64,000 nt of DNA. Origin: Epiperipatus broadwayi (taxonomy: Eukaryota > Onychophora > Udeonychophora > Euonychophora > Peripatidae). The translations under genes and the position numbers were made by a program. The DNA is taken from the NCBI GenBank assembly GCA_028023455.1, contig JAQFVV010000185.1:1687239-1751238 (forward strand), given 5' to 3'. Every line of letters starts with the position of its first letter. Positions within the stretch are counted from its first letter, which is position 1. This document shows positions 1 to 11,506 of the stretch, in pieces. The notes below the pieces were generated by a model. That model was not told where the DNA came from. It did not search any database and saw only the letters and a program-made list of their open reading frames with translations.

Positions 1-1035
1 CTTCTAACTCATAATAATCAATCTTTATTTTTATTTTTTGAGAAAATCTATTAAACATTACTTTAGTCTTTTTAACATTTATCTTTAGTCCTACATTCCT
101 ACTTTCATCTGAGAACTCCTGCAACATTTCATGTAGCTCTAAAGCATTATTTGCAAAAACAACTACATCATCTGCGAAATCTAAATGATTTAAATAATCT
201 CCATTTACTTTCATTCCTTTAGCTTCCCATTTTAATCCACAAAATACTTCTTGCAGCACTGCTGTAAAAGTTTTGGAGATATGGAGTCACCCTGTCTTAC
301 CCTCTTTTCAATGTTGATTTTCCTACTATCATTATGTAATCTAATTGTTGCTGTTGCATTTTTATAATTATTCTTTAAAATATGACAATATCCTGGATCT
401 ACACCTTGATGATCCAATGCTTTAATCACTGAATAAATGTTTATAGAATCAAATGCCTTTTCATAGTCTACGAAGCATAAGCTTAATGGCAACTCATATT
501 CATTTGTCCTTTCTATAATTTCTCTCAATACCTGGATATGATCTACTGTGCTAAAACCACTTTTAAATCCAGCTTGTTCTCTTGGTTGGTGGAAATCCAG
601 TGTTTTCTGTAGACGAGTTGTAATTATCTTAGTAAAAATTTTGTATAAAACTGATAAAAGACTGATAGGTCTGTAATTTCTAATATCTTCTTTATCACTT
701 TTTTTAAATATTAATACTGCATTCTTCTAATCATGTGGTACATCTTTATCATTTAGACATTTGGTATATAACTTTGCTAAAAATATTCTATTTTTTTACC
801 TGCTTCTTTTAATACATTAATTATAATTCCATCATTACCTGGAGCCTTCCCTTTCTTCATAAATTTAATTGTATGTCTCACTTTCTCATTCAAAATTCTG
901 GGCAATTCGGAAGATATAGTAGGTATAGGAGGCACTTGTTCTTTATTACTATATAATTCTTGATAGAAGTCTATACATGCCACTAAAAGGAATAATTAAA
1001 TTATCTCTACTTTCTTTGGTTCAATCTATTATCCT
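1..1035 (-). pseudogene. RTE-type LINE reverse transcriptase fragment (decayed, cut by window start)
   Basis: Non-LTR retrotransposon ORF2, read on the minus strand from about 1035 down to the window edge. In order I see the pre-RT segment ending in KGKAPGNDG (near 830-850), the NYRPISLL finger motif (near 670-690), FVDYEKAFDS carrying the first catalytic Asp (about 447-476), the VRQGDSISPKL motif (about 280-305), and the catalytic FADD box at 167-178, followed by the thumb motif GLKINVKKTKVMFN. This order and wording are typical of RTE/BovB-like reverse transcriptases, which copy their own RNA at a nicked chromosomal target. The frame is damaged: a frameshift near 784, an in-frame TAG at 727-729 where a Trp codon would fit, and a one-base loss near 268-272 in a T run. 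The endonuclease part is not visible, so the copy is probably 5'-truncated near 1035. It is a dead copy; the RT assignment is firm, the clade less so. Confidence 0.87.
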
Positions 1036-1679
1036 ATTATTATTTAAACATTATCTAAGAAGGGAGAAGTATATTTAAGTGGATTTACAAAAATATATTA
1101 TAAACAAATATACTTATAAATGTCTTCAAGGCTAGTTTAATTCTTGATACATAATAAATTTAAAATTGGGAAATTTTGATTAAAGCAAGCCATATTACGA
1201 AATTAAATCAATAACTAATTAATAAGACTAATTAGCACAGAGTGAGTCATTATTATTTATAGAATAGGTTTTCAAAACAGTGCACACAAAGATAACACTA
1301 TAAAAATAATTAAGTGAAGATATTTAAAATATCTTTACGATGTATTACAATTAAGTGCTCACTGTATCAAATCTTTGGCATATAATACAATAAATATTTT
1401 TAAAAAAATATTCAAAAGAGAAATATAGACACAAATGCAGTGACATAATTTAAATTAGATAATATTAAAGGTTTTAGAAAAGAAATTACGAATTAGGCAA
1501 GTCATGGATCAATTTTAGATGTGAACTGATTTATATAAGATTTAAACATTATTAATTTTTCTTAGCATTAGGACAGGATTTAATATTTAATTACATTAGG
1601 TACAATTAGTTAATTACATTTAGATACTGTTAGCTAGCTTGATTTATAGTTTTATAGATTAAATAAAAATTACACAGAG
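1036..1679. other. AT-rich stretch, no feature seen
   Basis: Short A/T runs and stop codons in all frames. I see no motif, repeat or exon-like signal here. Confidence 0.5.
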
Positions 1680-1965
1680 CTTGGTGGTTTTCAAATTATT
1701 TACCAGTCATTATTCAGTTGGAGATGTAGTGGATTAATTTTCAGATTTGGTGAGTTTTTCTGGGCAGCTTATGGCACTATTTTTTTATTTACTGAGTTAT
1801 GCTATGGATCTTCTAGCAGTGTTCGGGTTGTTACATCATTGGATGGAAGCAAAACCCTGCCGCTCTGCTCATGGAGAAAACAGCGAAGACTGCCCTTTCT
1901 AATGGGACATGTTAAAAATAAAATTGGTGTGAAGTCTGGTGACAACTGCTTTCATAAAATAGCTC
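1680..1965. other. GC-richer island of unknown origin
   Basis: This ~290-bp stretch is clearly richer in G and C than its surroundings and lacks long A/T runs. No frame stays open long enough to call a gene and I cannot match it to another repeat in the window. It could be an old transposon fragment or a non-coding exon. Confidence 0.3.
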
Positions 1966-2811
1966 TGGCATAATCTAAGTTTAAAATATAGCCTATTTAT
2001 ATATTTGGTTATCCAAGCCCTTACACTTCAGGAATTTACTTCGATTCAGAACTCATTAACTCTAGAATTTACTTTAATGGCACAAGATTATACAATTTTG
2101 ATTTTAAATCTATTAATAGATTTCTGAGGTGTTATAACTTTTTCTTAGGCTATCAAATAGAACTGGTCCAATGATTTTACTGTAAGACTTTTGTTGTAAA
2201 TAATTTCAATTATCAATTAGCAAGATTTTAAAATGAAGTTATATTTTTACCTACTGCAGGTGTGGCAGTTAATGTAAATTCTTGTTTACAACTAAAAATC
2301 TATTTTAATTACTAACCAAAAATTTTACTTTTAATTACAAAAAATAAAAATAATCTTTTAACATATTTTAAGTCATGCCATTATGTACATTAAAATACAG
2401 GCTGTATTATCTATCCACATATGAATTAACAATAATAAAAAATAATAAATTGATTTTAAGATTAATTCTATAATAAAACATTATTTATTAAATATTCTGC
2501 AATGTTTGTATGCTATAATTTTATTAATCCTGTCTAATTATAGCATTCTTCCACATGTAAATAAATAAAATTGTTTAGACAGCTATTATAGTAGGTTTTA
2601 ACGCTTGATTTTATGAGATTTAAACATTTAGATAAGGATTGAACCTAGCATAGACAAGTAGGTTATCAGGTTGATGATCAAACAATACAGGATTGAAAAA
2701 TTACCATTTCAATATATATATATTGAAGGTTTGAAGGATCCATCCTTAACTTTGATTATACCATTTTTTTAAATATATATATATATATACGAAGACTTTC
2801 ACAGGTTGCAT
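1966..2811. other. AT-rich stretch, no feature seen
   Basis: Low-complexity AT DNA with short (TA)n runs near 2715 and 2775. Nothing else is supportable. Confidence 0.5.
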
Positions 2812-3301
2812 ATATAAAAGGCATATTTTGAGGGCAAATCTCATGTGAAAATTGTAAAGCTTCTTACATCGGTATGAGTAATTGTCACATCATTGTTAGG
2901 AGAGATGAGCATGCTAATGCAGTTAAACAACACTCATAATCATCAGCACTCTCACTCCATACTATGGATTCAGGTCATAAAATTAATTTTTCTAGTACCA
3001 CGATCATATCCAGATGTGCCATTAAGATATTTAAAAGGGCATATTGTATCAATAAGTGAGATGATATATGCAAAGTTCCTCCTATTTGGAAATATTTTTT
3101 TAAAAAACAATCTTAATTTAACATTTTTGCTATTGGTGGAACCTTAATGTTTTTTCAAATCAGTGATAGTAGCACCTCTATAACCATCTTTCTACCTTTT
3201 ATCACCCAGTGGATGACTTGTGTGACCAAGTTGAAATGTCAGTACATCAATATTTAAAATATTTTAACGCAGATGAACCCGCAAAATATGCCTTATATAT
3301 A
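2812..3301 (+). mobile_element. Penelope-like element, family A, copy 1 (GIY-YIG end plus terminus)
   Basis: From about 2843 the plus strand reads CENCKASYIGM followed by RRDEH, the two-cysteine plus YIG plus EH pattern of the GIY-YIG endonuclease that PLEs carry after their reverse transcriptase. A frame break near 2930 shifts the continuation, where HTMDSGHKINF provides the family's TGH-type motif, before stops near 3060. The non-coding tail (3060-3301) contains a ~90-bp terminus found again at 8131-8210 and three times at 12151-12433. The segment starts with a TATA-rich motif ending gcatattttgaggg (2812-2835) and ends with nearly its reverse complement, cccgcaaaatatgc (3278-3301), giving short inverted termini as expected of PLEs. 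Reverse transcriptase sequence is absent, so this is a truncated, inactive copy. Confidence 0.75.
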
Positions 3302-3302
3302 T

Positions 3303-3497
3303 AAGTGTAATAATGTTCAAGGCTAAATGAGTTTATAAGTAATCATTAAACAACAGTCAATAATTAGACAATCCCAATATCAATAACAATGCCAAGCAAC
3401 TCATTTTATATTTATAATGACATTAATTTAAGATTGCGACTTGATCACAGAAATTGAAATTATTGATACAAAGAAGTTTAAATAAACCTCTTTATTA
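3303..3497 (-). repeat. Inverted partial copy of the neighbouring pseudo-LTR-like repeat
   Basis: Read in reverse complement, this segment matches about 3605-3850: shared blocks include gtatcaataatttcaat and tgattacttataaac, in the same order. It therefore makes a large hairpin with the repeat to its right. Confidence 0.65.
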
Positions 3498-3507
3498 CAC
3501 TTACTCA

Positions 3508-3860
3508 AGTATTACTTTGGATCCAATTTAAAATTTAGAATTCCAGTTTATAAAGTTATAATAGACTACTGATTAATCTGTATTCAGAAAAAGTTTTCAT
3601 TTACCTGTTTAAAGAGGCTTATTTAAACTTTCTTGTATCAATAATTTCAATCTCTTTGGTCAAGTTGCAATCTTTATTGTCTATATAAATATATTAGAAC
3701 CATTAATAAGGGTAAATTCCGCTTTTATTGTTAAAAGAAAGTTGCCTTGATAACAGTTAGAAAATGTTATTGGAATTGTCTAAGTATTGACTAGTTTTTA
3801 ATGATTACTTATAAACACATTTAGCCATGAGGAATATTATACTTATTATTTAAATTAATA
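3508..3860. repeat. Left pseudo-LTR-like direct repeat of PLE family B
   Basis: About 300 bp (from agtattactttggatcc at 3508 to tgactagtttttaatgatt near 3825) recurs in the same orientation at 4468-4780, with many substitutions. The two copies flank the minus-strand GIY-YIG fragment. PLEs are known to be bounded by such pseudo-LTRs, so I read them as the element's ends. A further fragment lies at 63325-63475. Confidence 0.65.
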
Positions 3861-3929
3861 TATATGTGCTCTGTGCACAGATAATGAAGCTATTAATAAA
3901 TTGTCATGAAATTATTAAAATTTTTTACC

Positions 3930-3985
3930 GCCAAGCGCTTTCGGGACAGTCTACAGTCCCATATTCATGGTGAGTTATTCTGTTA
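3930..3985 (-). ncRNA. Degenerate hammerhead-ribozyme-like hairpin in PLE terminus
   Basis: On the minus strand a hairpin gggac-tgtagact-gtccc is followed directly by GAAAGCGCTTGGCGG, and preceded by catgaat. Hammerhead ribozymes have CTGANGA, stem II, then GAAA; PLE pseudo-LTRs are known to carry them. Here stem II and GAAA are intact but the CTGANGA box is not: the closest reading needs one extra base and one substitution. The position just downstream of the GIY-YIG frame also fits. Probably an inactivated ribozyme. Confidence 0.5.
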
Positions 3986-4078
3986 ATAACTGCAAAATTA
4001 TGCAAATTTTATGCAAACTTATGTGCAGATGTTACATGGACCATTTACGAGATAGGGAATAGCAGGCCTCTCTTCTGT

Positions 4079-4440
4079 TCATTGCCGATGGGTCGGCCGC
4101 AATGAAGTAAGCTTCCCTAACTTTACATTTGTGGCATTTGTTTCAGAGCAAACAACACTGGCTGTGGAAGGTAGAAAAGCATGTCCAGTGTTTCTCTCAT
4201 GTTCGACAAAATTCAAATTACCTCCAAACTTTGTTTTGGTTTTATTGTAAAGGTATTGGTGTTGAGCTACTTTGGTGGCAATGTTAGTTTTGGTCTCTCC
4301 ATAATATGTTGCCATACAATTTCTTTGGGAGCAGGTAATTTTGTACACAACTTGAGGGGTGAGTTCAGGTTTGATCCTGTCTTTGGTATTATTTATCATT
4401 CTATTGGTGTTGGGAGGTGAACGGAAAGCGACTTCAAAGT
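4079..4440 (-). pseudogene. Penelope-like element, family B, GIY-YIG endonuclease fragment
   Basis: Minus-strand frame open from about 4440 to 4079. It begins with FRSPPNTNRM and KDRIKPEL, the linker that in PLE proteins joins reverse transcriptase to endonuclease. Next comes VVYKITC with a second Cys five residues on, then TYYGETKTN (YIG replaced by YYG) and the histidines in AQHQ and EHERNTGH that with the two cysteines make the PLE-type CCHH arrangement. The tail after SVVCSE runs out of register: another frame reads KLREAYFIAADPSAMN, close to the usual PLE C-terminus, so a frameshift lies near 4110-4130. No reverse transcriptase precedes it because the flanking repeat begins at about 4468; the element is internally deleted. 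Its sequence differs from family A at 2812-3301. Confidence 0.82.
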
Positions 4441-4467
4441 CACATGATAGTTGCTTGATAAGGCTTT

Positions 4468-4780
4468 TAGTAATACTTTGGGTCCAATTTGAAATTTATA
4501 ATTACAATTTGTAATGTTATAATTGATTATTTATTAGACTATATTCAGAATAGAGTTTTATTTACCTGTTTAAAGAGATTTATTTAAACTTTTTTGTAGT
4601 AATAATTTCAATCTATATGGTGAAGTTGCAATCATAATTGTCTATATAAGTATATTAGACCATTAATAAGAGTGGATTTCACTCTTATTGTTAAAAGCAG
4701 GTTTACTTGACAACTGTTAAAAATTGTTGATTCTTATTGATTTTTGATTTGTCTAAGTTTTGACTACTTTTGAATGATTA
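4468..4780. repeat. Right pseudo-LTR-like direct repeat of PLE family B
   Basis: Direct-repeat partner of 3508-3825. Shared landmarks are taatactttgggtccaatt, tttacctgtttaaagag, gtctatataagtatattaga and tgaatgatta, in the same order and spacing. Confidence 0.65.
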
Positions 4781-6554
4781 CATATATTTATTTATATATA
4801 TATATATCTAGAGAAAAAGCGATTCTTTTTTTTTTTTACAAGATTTTAATTGTTTATTAGTGAAGGATAATGGATGTTTTATTACTTTGAGGCGTATATA
4901 TATATATTACAGGTTTGACAATTTATAAAACATCCTGACTTTTTTAAAAATCTTGCAGCAAGAAAATGTTGCAAAATGTTTTTTTTCCTGTTTATTATCT
5001 TCGTTTGATTTCAATGCATTTTTTAAATTACTCTTTTTGTTTATTCACCTTTTTTGTTCGTATATATTTATATGCTTATTCACGATTCTCAAATTTGGCA
5101 ATAGTGCTGATAAAATATAGAGTGAATAAAGAAATTATGTGAATCACATTGAAAATATTAATGATTATAATATATAAAAATTTGTAAAAAATATATAATT
5201 TGTTTGTTAAACAAGGATTTGTGATGTACAAATGTAATTGTTTATTTTATTTATCATAAGCTGTTATGTTTACATATGTATATATTGTAACGTTATGGTT
5301 GGGCTCGACACTTGTAAAGCCTATTTAGGTGGTCAATTATATAAATTTTTAATGGTAATAATTAAATAATAACTATTAAATATTAAATAGGTATGTTATA
5401 TCAGTAGTGTGTTATCAATTGATACATTATATTATAAAATAGTCAATAAATCTCCTGAGAATGTTAAAGAATTATACTGTTCAAGATGTGTGTTAGGCCC
5501 ACTGCCAGATTATGTACGAGACTTTTATATGCCGTCTGCCAATAGTATCACAAATAATAATTTATTAATGTTATAATTCAATTAAAAGTATAAAAATATT
5601 TGATATTTTATTATTAATAATTAATAGTCAAAAAGACTTTAAATTATAGCTATTCTAAATTAATCTTTATAATTAATGCTGAAGCATGTTTCTGTTGCAA
5701 TTTAAAATAGTTTTGAACAGTTTAATTAGTTATCACTTATGCTTGAAGATGGATAATTATTAATTTACGTTAATGTATGCACATCATTGCTGTCAATCGA
5801 TAATTGTAAAAGTTCGTATTTAAAACTGGCAGACATATAGGAAAAGCCTGCCAAAATGGCGAAAGTTCATAAACTTGAAACTTTAGTTTAGTTTATAATT
5901 GTTTTAATTATTATAGTGACTGTGTACATTATAGAAATAATTATAACTTATTTGGGGTGGCAAATAGAAAGAAAATAAAATTATTTGTACTTTCAGTCAA
6001 GATGAATTTTAAAATAAGCAGAAATATATTATGAGTTATTTAATGTCTTTTATTGCTGTTTTTGAATTAATAAGGCACTTGCGGCATGTTTAAATTATAT
6101 TAAAGCTAATTTTAACTATCAACAATTTTATTATGCTATATAAATTTTGTTATGTGGAAAAAAAAAATGTATTGTAATTAAATAAAAGCACAGCAATAAT
6201 TTATACCTAATTAATAAAATAATATAAATGAAAATACAAGTTTATAAAATATTTATTAAGACTTTTAATATATGAAGTATTCCCAACCTATGTTAAGGAA
6301 AAAAATGAATACGCTGTCTTATAACTTCCGGTTAACAAGTGAAATTGATATGTTTATTAAACTGAGTTGTAGAATCTTATTAAAAGTGAATCAAATGTCC
6401 AATTATATTTTGGTATAGTAATTACTGTCATAATCACACCATGGATTGGATTTCCAATGTGTTAATTATTAAATAATGACATTAGTCTATATAATATACA
6501 AAATCCATGTAATAACTGAAACACAGGTTTATTATATACCTGTGTCTATATATG
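4781..6554. other. AT-rich stretch with only minor structure
   Basis: Contains short (TA)n and poly-T runs and a small perfect hairpin, acacaggt/acctgtgt, at 6521-6545. No coding or repeat signal otherwise recognised. Confidence 0.5.
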
Positions 6555-7354
6555 TAATATAGGGTATATGAGCACAGACTTTCAGATGACCCATCACTCT
6601 CCACTCTATTTAATAACACTGATACACTCAAGCACATATATGCTGAAAGGATAAATAATCACCAATACACGTATTTCATGCTAAAACAGCAATCATCAGT
6701 TGGTCCAGATTATCATCTCCCACACATATATACGATAAGTGCTCAGATATATATTAACATAGACAATTTTAATACTTTAATGGACAGGTTCCAATCTACT
6801 ACACACTCCAACTCTTCAACCTTCCATCCAATTGAAAATCTGATGATGGAATGCTCGAAGGCCACCCTAAAGCCGAGATTCTTGTCACACCCATGTTGAC
6901 CTAAGGTCAATCTGAACCCCACATGTACATTATAGAGATGTCTGCCCATCCTTGCATATGTATTAAATGGATTATGTCCTGCATATGTGGGGTTCAGATT
7001 GACCTTAGGTCAACATGGGTGTGACAAGAATCTCGGCCTCAGGGTGGCCTTCAAGCATTCCATCATCAGATTTTCAATTGAATGGAAGGTTGAAGAGTTG
7101 GAGTGTGTAGTAGATTGGAGCCTATCCATTAAAGTATGAAGATTGTCTATCTTAATATATATCTGAACACTTATAGTATATATGTGTGGGAGATGATAAT
7201 CTGGACCAACTGATGATTGCTGGTTTAGCATGAAATATGTATATTGGTGATTATTTATCTTTTCAGCATATATGTGCTTGAGTGTATCAGTGTTATTAAA
7301 TAGAGTGGAGAGTGATGGGTCATCTGAAAGTCTGTGCTCATATACCCTATATTA
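6555..7354. repeat. 800-bp foldback element with two ~370-bp inverted arms
   Basis: The left arm (6555-6926) is repeated in reverse complement as the right arm (6983-7354), separated by 56 bp. Outer ends are taatatagggtatatgagc and its complement; the arms match almost throughout with scattered single-base differences. Each arm holds a 73-codon frame reading towards the loop (plus 6678-6899, minus 7010-7231): both begin MLxQQSSVGPDYHLPH and end LSHPC and differ at about nine residues. I recognise no domain in that peptide. The element could be a foldback transposon or two copies inserted head to head. Whether the peptide was ever made is unknown. Confidence 0.85.
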
Positions 7355-8040
7355 AAATCCATGTGTGATGATAAAGGTTCAAATCAATGTTTATCTTCAA
7401 CTTTTTTTTAAATTTCCGAAATAACAGAGTATTGAAGTTAGTGGATGAAAACTTCAATTGTTCTTAAATCAAGTGATGCATCAGGATTATAATTTAAGCT
7501 AATAAATAAATATAAAATATATTCCATGTAGGAAAGAATACTTATCAATCACTTGTTCCAGATTTTAAAAAAGGATCACAATCAAGCTTTCATTTTTTTA
7601 GTTCCACATGCAGGAATGTGAAACAAGAAATTTATGTAGTGATCTTTATTATCATTTAATATTATGATTTTCATCTTGTAATATTGTATACATTGTTATT
7701 ACAAGTATAACCACCTGTTTGTATAAAGAGATTAAACCCATGATAAATATAAATTTAATTAAATGTATAAAAAAAAAAAAGGGTAATCTTATTTGTTGTA
7801 AATTTTGTTCATTTTTTAAAATATGAACACAGGTAAGAAACTATTACAGTTTATTTTTAATGTTTTCTTTCTGGATAAAAGCTACAGTTGTTGAATAATA
7901 ATAATAATAAATGGGTAGTATATAACTTTAGTTAATTTCAATGCATTAAATATAATATTTTTTATATGTAATACTTAACTAATTAATAGCTGTGGTTATG
8001 GGGTCATTCTTGAATTGACAATGATAGTTATAAATTTTAT
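7355..8040. other. AT-rich stretch, no feature seen
   Basis: Poly-A near 7769 and a short (AAT)n near 7896. Nothing else recognised. Confidence 0.5.
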
Positions 8041-8400
8041 ATGTCAAATAGTTAATATATTACATTTTTCTAGTATCTTTATATATATATAAAAGACATA
8101 TTACATGGGTTCTAGTATCTTTATATATATATAAAAGACATATTTTGTGGGTTCATCCGTGTTAAAATATTTTAAAAATACTGACATTTCGACTTGGTAT
8201 CACAAGTCATTTCACTGAGTAATAAAAAGTAGAAAGACGGTTGTAGAGGCACTACAATCACTGATTTAAAAAACGTTAAAGTTCCACCAATAGCAAAAAT
8301 GTTAAATTAAGAATGTTTTTTTAAAAAAATCTTTCCAAATAGGAGGAAGTTTGCTTGTATCATCTCACTTATTGATACAATCTGGCCTTTATATATATTA
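8041..8400 (-). mobile_element. Penelope-like element, family A, copy 2 (3' terminus, reversed)
   Basis: Reverse complement of the 3060-3301 part of copy 1: tcgacttggtatcacaagtc, agtagaaagacggttgtag, gttccaccaatagcaaaaat and ctcacttattgatacaat all have counterparts there in reverse order. Only the end of the endonuclease region and the non-coding tail remain. At its outer edge a 36-bp unit (tctagtatctttatatatat...) is tandemly duplicated (about 8069-8140), apparently after or during insertion. Confidence 0.75.
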
Positions 8401-8699
8401 TAACAGGGCTGAGCTCAAACCCTGTTCTAAGGCATAGGACGATACCAGTGAGCATATATATATATATATTCAATCAAACGTAATATTAAGTTAAACTTTT
8501 TTTTCGTTGTTATTTTGTATGCATGTGTGTATATATTTTAAACAGGTAAATAAAAATAGATTGAAACATAAGAGGGATGGGGGGGGTTATATGGCTTGTG
8601 CTCTTGTATTTTGTTTGGAGGTGCATGTATTTATATTGCTGCAAGGGTGAATAAATGTAATAGATTCATAAAAATAAGAAAATTTACATGGCCAAGCTT

Positions 8700-9020
8700 T
8701 AATTCCAAGATGAACGACTAAGGAAATAATTTACAAAAAAAGAATAAGTTAATTGCAAAGAAAGAAGTAGAAAAGTTATAGATTGTTATCTTAAGGAATA
8801 AAGCTATTTTAATTGAAAAGAAGTTGTTTCCAAGATGGACGATGAAAGATACAAATTCTAAAAGGTATGTTAATTGAAAATAAAGAATTCAAAAATGTGT
8901 AGATCGCTATCTCAAGACAAAGCCGTTTTAATTAGAAAAGAAAATGTTATAAATAAAAAAAAATGTTATAAATAAAAAAGAAAATGTTATAAATAAAAAT
9001 AAAAATGTTATAAATAAAAG
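8700..9020. repeat. Degenerate ~125-bp tandem repeat followed by ~20-bp minisatellite
   Basis: Two diverged units start with tccaagatgaacgact (8705) and tccaagatggacgatg (8829) and share later landmarks (gttaattg, ctatctcaag versus ttatcttaag, ttttaatt..aaaagaa). At 8937-9020 a unit built on aaaatgttataaataaaa repeats four times. Confidence 0.6.
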
Positions 9021-9154
9021 GCAATGAATGTGGATCTCAAGGTATAATTGAAATGCCTAAACATAAAAAAAAAGGAAAAGAAAAGTTATTGAAAGGTTTT
9101 CTATTGGCAAACCATGTGGTTTCATTAAAAAGAAGAGAGGGAACAATAGTATTT

Positions 9155-9520
9155 TTAATTAGAGTTTGAAAGCTGAACTTTGAAGGGAGATTCTAGAACT
9201 GTTAATGCCATGAGCAGGATCGAAGAAAAATTAGTTAAAAAATTATATATCTTGGTCAACCATGAACAGGCTGGGGTAAAAGACAAGAACAGACCAGGCT
9301 CTGCCATTCGTCCTGCAGAGGTATTGTGGTTGCTGTCCATGTCAGAGTGAAGCCCTTCCTAAATTGCAGAGAGAACAACATTCACCAAACGCCATTAATT
9401 GTGCCTTATGGAATCCATGGAGGACTACAAAAAAAGAAAGAAATCACTTATTCACTACATCACAGCACAAAGCCAGTGAACATTACCATTCATCTACACC
9501 CAGGTGTAATAAAGTAAGGT
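9155..9520. other. GC-richer island, unassigned
   Basis: More balanced base composition than its surroundings, particularly 9265-9420. A 63-codon plus frame at 9326-9517 and a 61-codon minus frame overlap here but neither resembles a known family. It may be an old repeat or a non-coding exon. I cannot decide. Confidence 0.25.
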
Positions 9521-10578
9521 AACTCAAATATTTTCGTAAATACCAGTCACCTCTTGAATAAGAACATATTTCAGTACAATAATAATGCATACGGGCTAAA
9601 AGAAAATAAAGAGATATCTGAAATAATGCCCTATATAACTATATGAATGAATAGACTGGATAATGACTAATTTCATTTACTTTATATGCTATGTTATATA
9701 TGTTTTTGTTATATTTATGAACTTATGTGGGGTGTGTATTTGCATGCATATCATTATTCGAGCACAAAACAATACCCAATTATGGGATTCTATTTTGTTT
9801 TTGTTATATTTTTTTTATTAATAAATATTAAGCTAGTGTTTTAAGTATAATTGTGTGTGTTCAATGTTAATTTCTTTAAAAATATAGATCACATAGTACC
9901 ATTAGAGAGTAGTATTAAGGGTAAAAGTAAGAAAAAAACAAATCGTTTATGCATTCCGTGTGCACTTGATCTGTTCTTCCACCTCTTTTCCATGGTCAAT
10001 GACCACTACCCCTGAGTGAGATAGCCAGAGGTATAAGCTCTATCTATTAGAAATTGATACTCATTCTCTCCCAGCATAATTCTTATTTATTCATAAATAG
10101 AATTGGAACTTGGAGTCAAATTGATGCCCATAAATATGCTGGATGAGTGATAAGAGTATAGTGCAGAACTAACTATATATGTATGTTCGCATCATAATTT
10201 TCATTTAAACAAAAAGAAAAGAAGAAACTTAGATTTTAAATATGTAATAAACATATACCACCTATATACGTGTTATGCACAGGTAGCACCATTACAATAT
10301 ATATATATATATATATTGTAACGTTTATTTATATATGTTGCAAATATATTGGCATTTGGTAAAAGCTAAAAAAAAATAAAAGTTAATTTAGATGTTTTTT
10401 TTTACTATAATTTTTTTTTTAAAAAAAAATAACATACAATGAAAGTTAAATTATTCTTTCTATTTTTTTTAATGTAATTGGAAATAAAAGTAGAATTGGA
10501 GAGAACAAAAAAATTCCAGAAGCAAGTAAAAAGATAAGCTAAGAGAAAAATAGTTTAGCTAATTAAACATGGCTGTAA
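9521..10578. other. AT-rich stretch with (TA)n
   Basis: Holds a TA run at about 10297-10317 bracketed by acaat/attgt, and poly-A/poly-T stretches. No gene signal. Confidence 0.5.
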
Positions 10579-10921
10579 AACTTTATAAAAAAATGAGAAC
10601 TTAGTAATTGAAAAATGATAAAGACTGTATAAGATTATAAACACAAAACGGTCTTGTTCGTTGGTTTCTCTAATTGGTCTTGGATAACAATAATATATCC
10701 AAGATCACTCTACGCTGAAGTAATTCGGCATGTCAGAGTGAACCGGAGCTTCTGAAGACATTGTGCCTGAAGATGTATACCAGAAAAGCTTTTGTGACTG
10801 ACTAGGAGAATGGACCGCAAAATCAACTAATAATCAAAGGCCATGAGCTCATTTTAACCCCGAAAAACTATGCATAGTTATTTACAACCATCGTGGATTC
10901 ACTAAAACTTACCGGTAAGTT
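10579..10921 (+). promoter_or_regulatory. Candidate promoter and untranslated first exon (speculative)
   Basis: A TATA-like ttataaaaaa lies near 10580. The following sequence becomes GC-richer from about 10690 and ends at 10914 in CCG|GTAAGT, a strong splice-donor consensus. No open frame spans it. The donor lies within a perfect 16-bp palindrome (10906-10921, aacttaccggtaagtt), so an equally good donor exists on the other strand and strand assignment is unsafe. Confidence 0.22.
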
Positions 10922-11506
10922 ATGCTGCATTATCATGATTGTGACAAAGTTAATCATTTTACAAACTATTCGTAAAAATAAGCTTATAATAGGATCCTGA
11001 TAGAGACTTTAATTTAATTGATCGAGAGACTCTTATTTAACCAAGAACTTTGTAATTAATTATTCAGAAGTTATTTTATTATTAATGTTTCACGTCTGAA
11101 TTATTGTGTTCTATCCAATTTACTTAATTATTAATTCACATTTTAACTTAAACATATTTTTTTATCTGTTATAATAAAAATATTTATAATAGCAATTTTC
11201 ATTTGTGCGTTATTAATAATAGTTATTATTTTTTATTATTAAATTTATTATTAGTTTAATAAGATTTAAAATGTAATTTACCTTTGCCAATATGTTTCAA
11301 TAAGCCCAGGAATAATAATCTTAAAAAATAATTCTCATTACGGTATGATGTAATACTGATTAGTTTAAAAGTATTTTTCTCTTTTTATTCGTGAGACATT
11401 ATTTGACTATTTCAGCGGACTCTTTAAAATAAAAGGTCCTGGTGCCCATATTAAATAAATTAAAAGCTGATTTCGTCAATAGCATAATTCTCAACTATTA
11501 ATAGGC
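10922..11506. other. AT-rich stretch, no feature seen
   Basis: No repeats, motifs or exon-like signals recognised. Confidence 0.5.
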
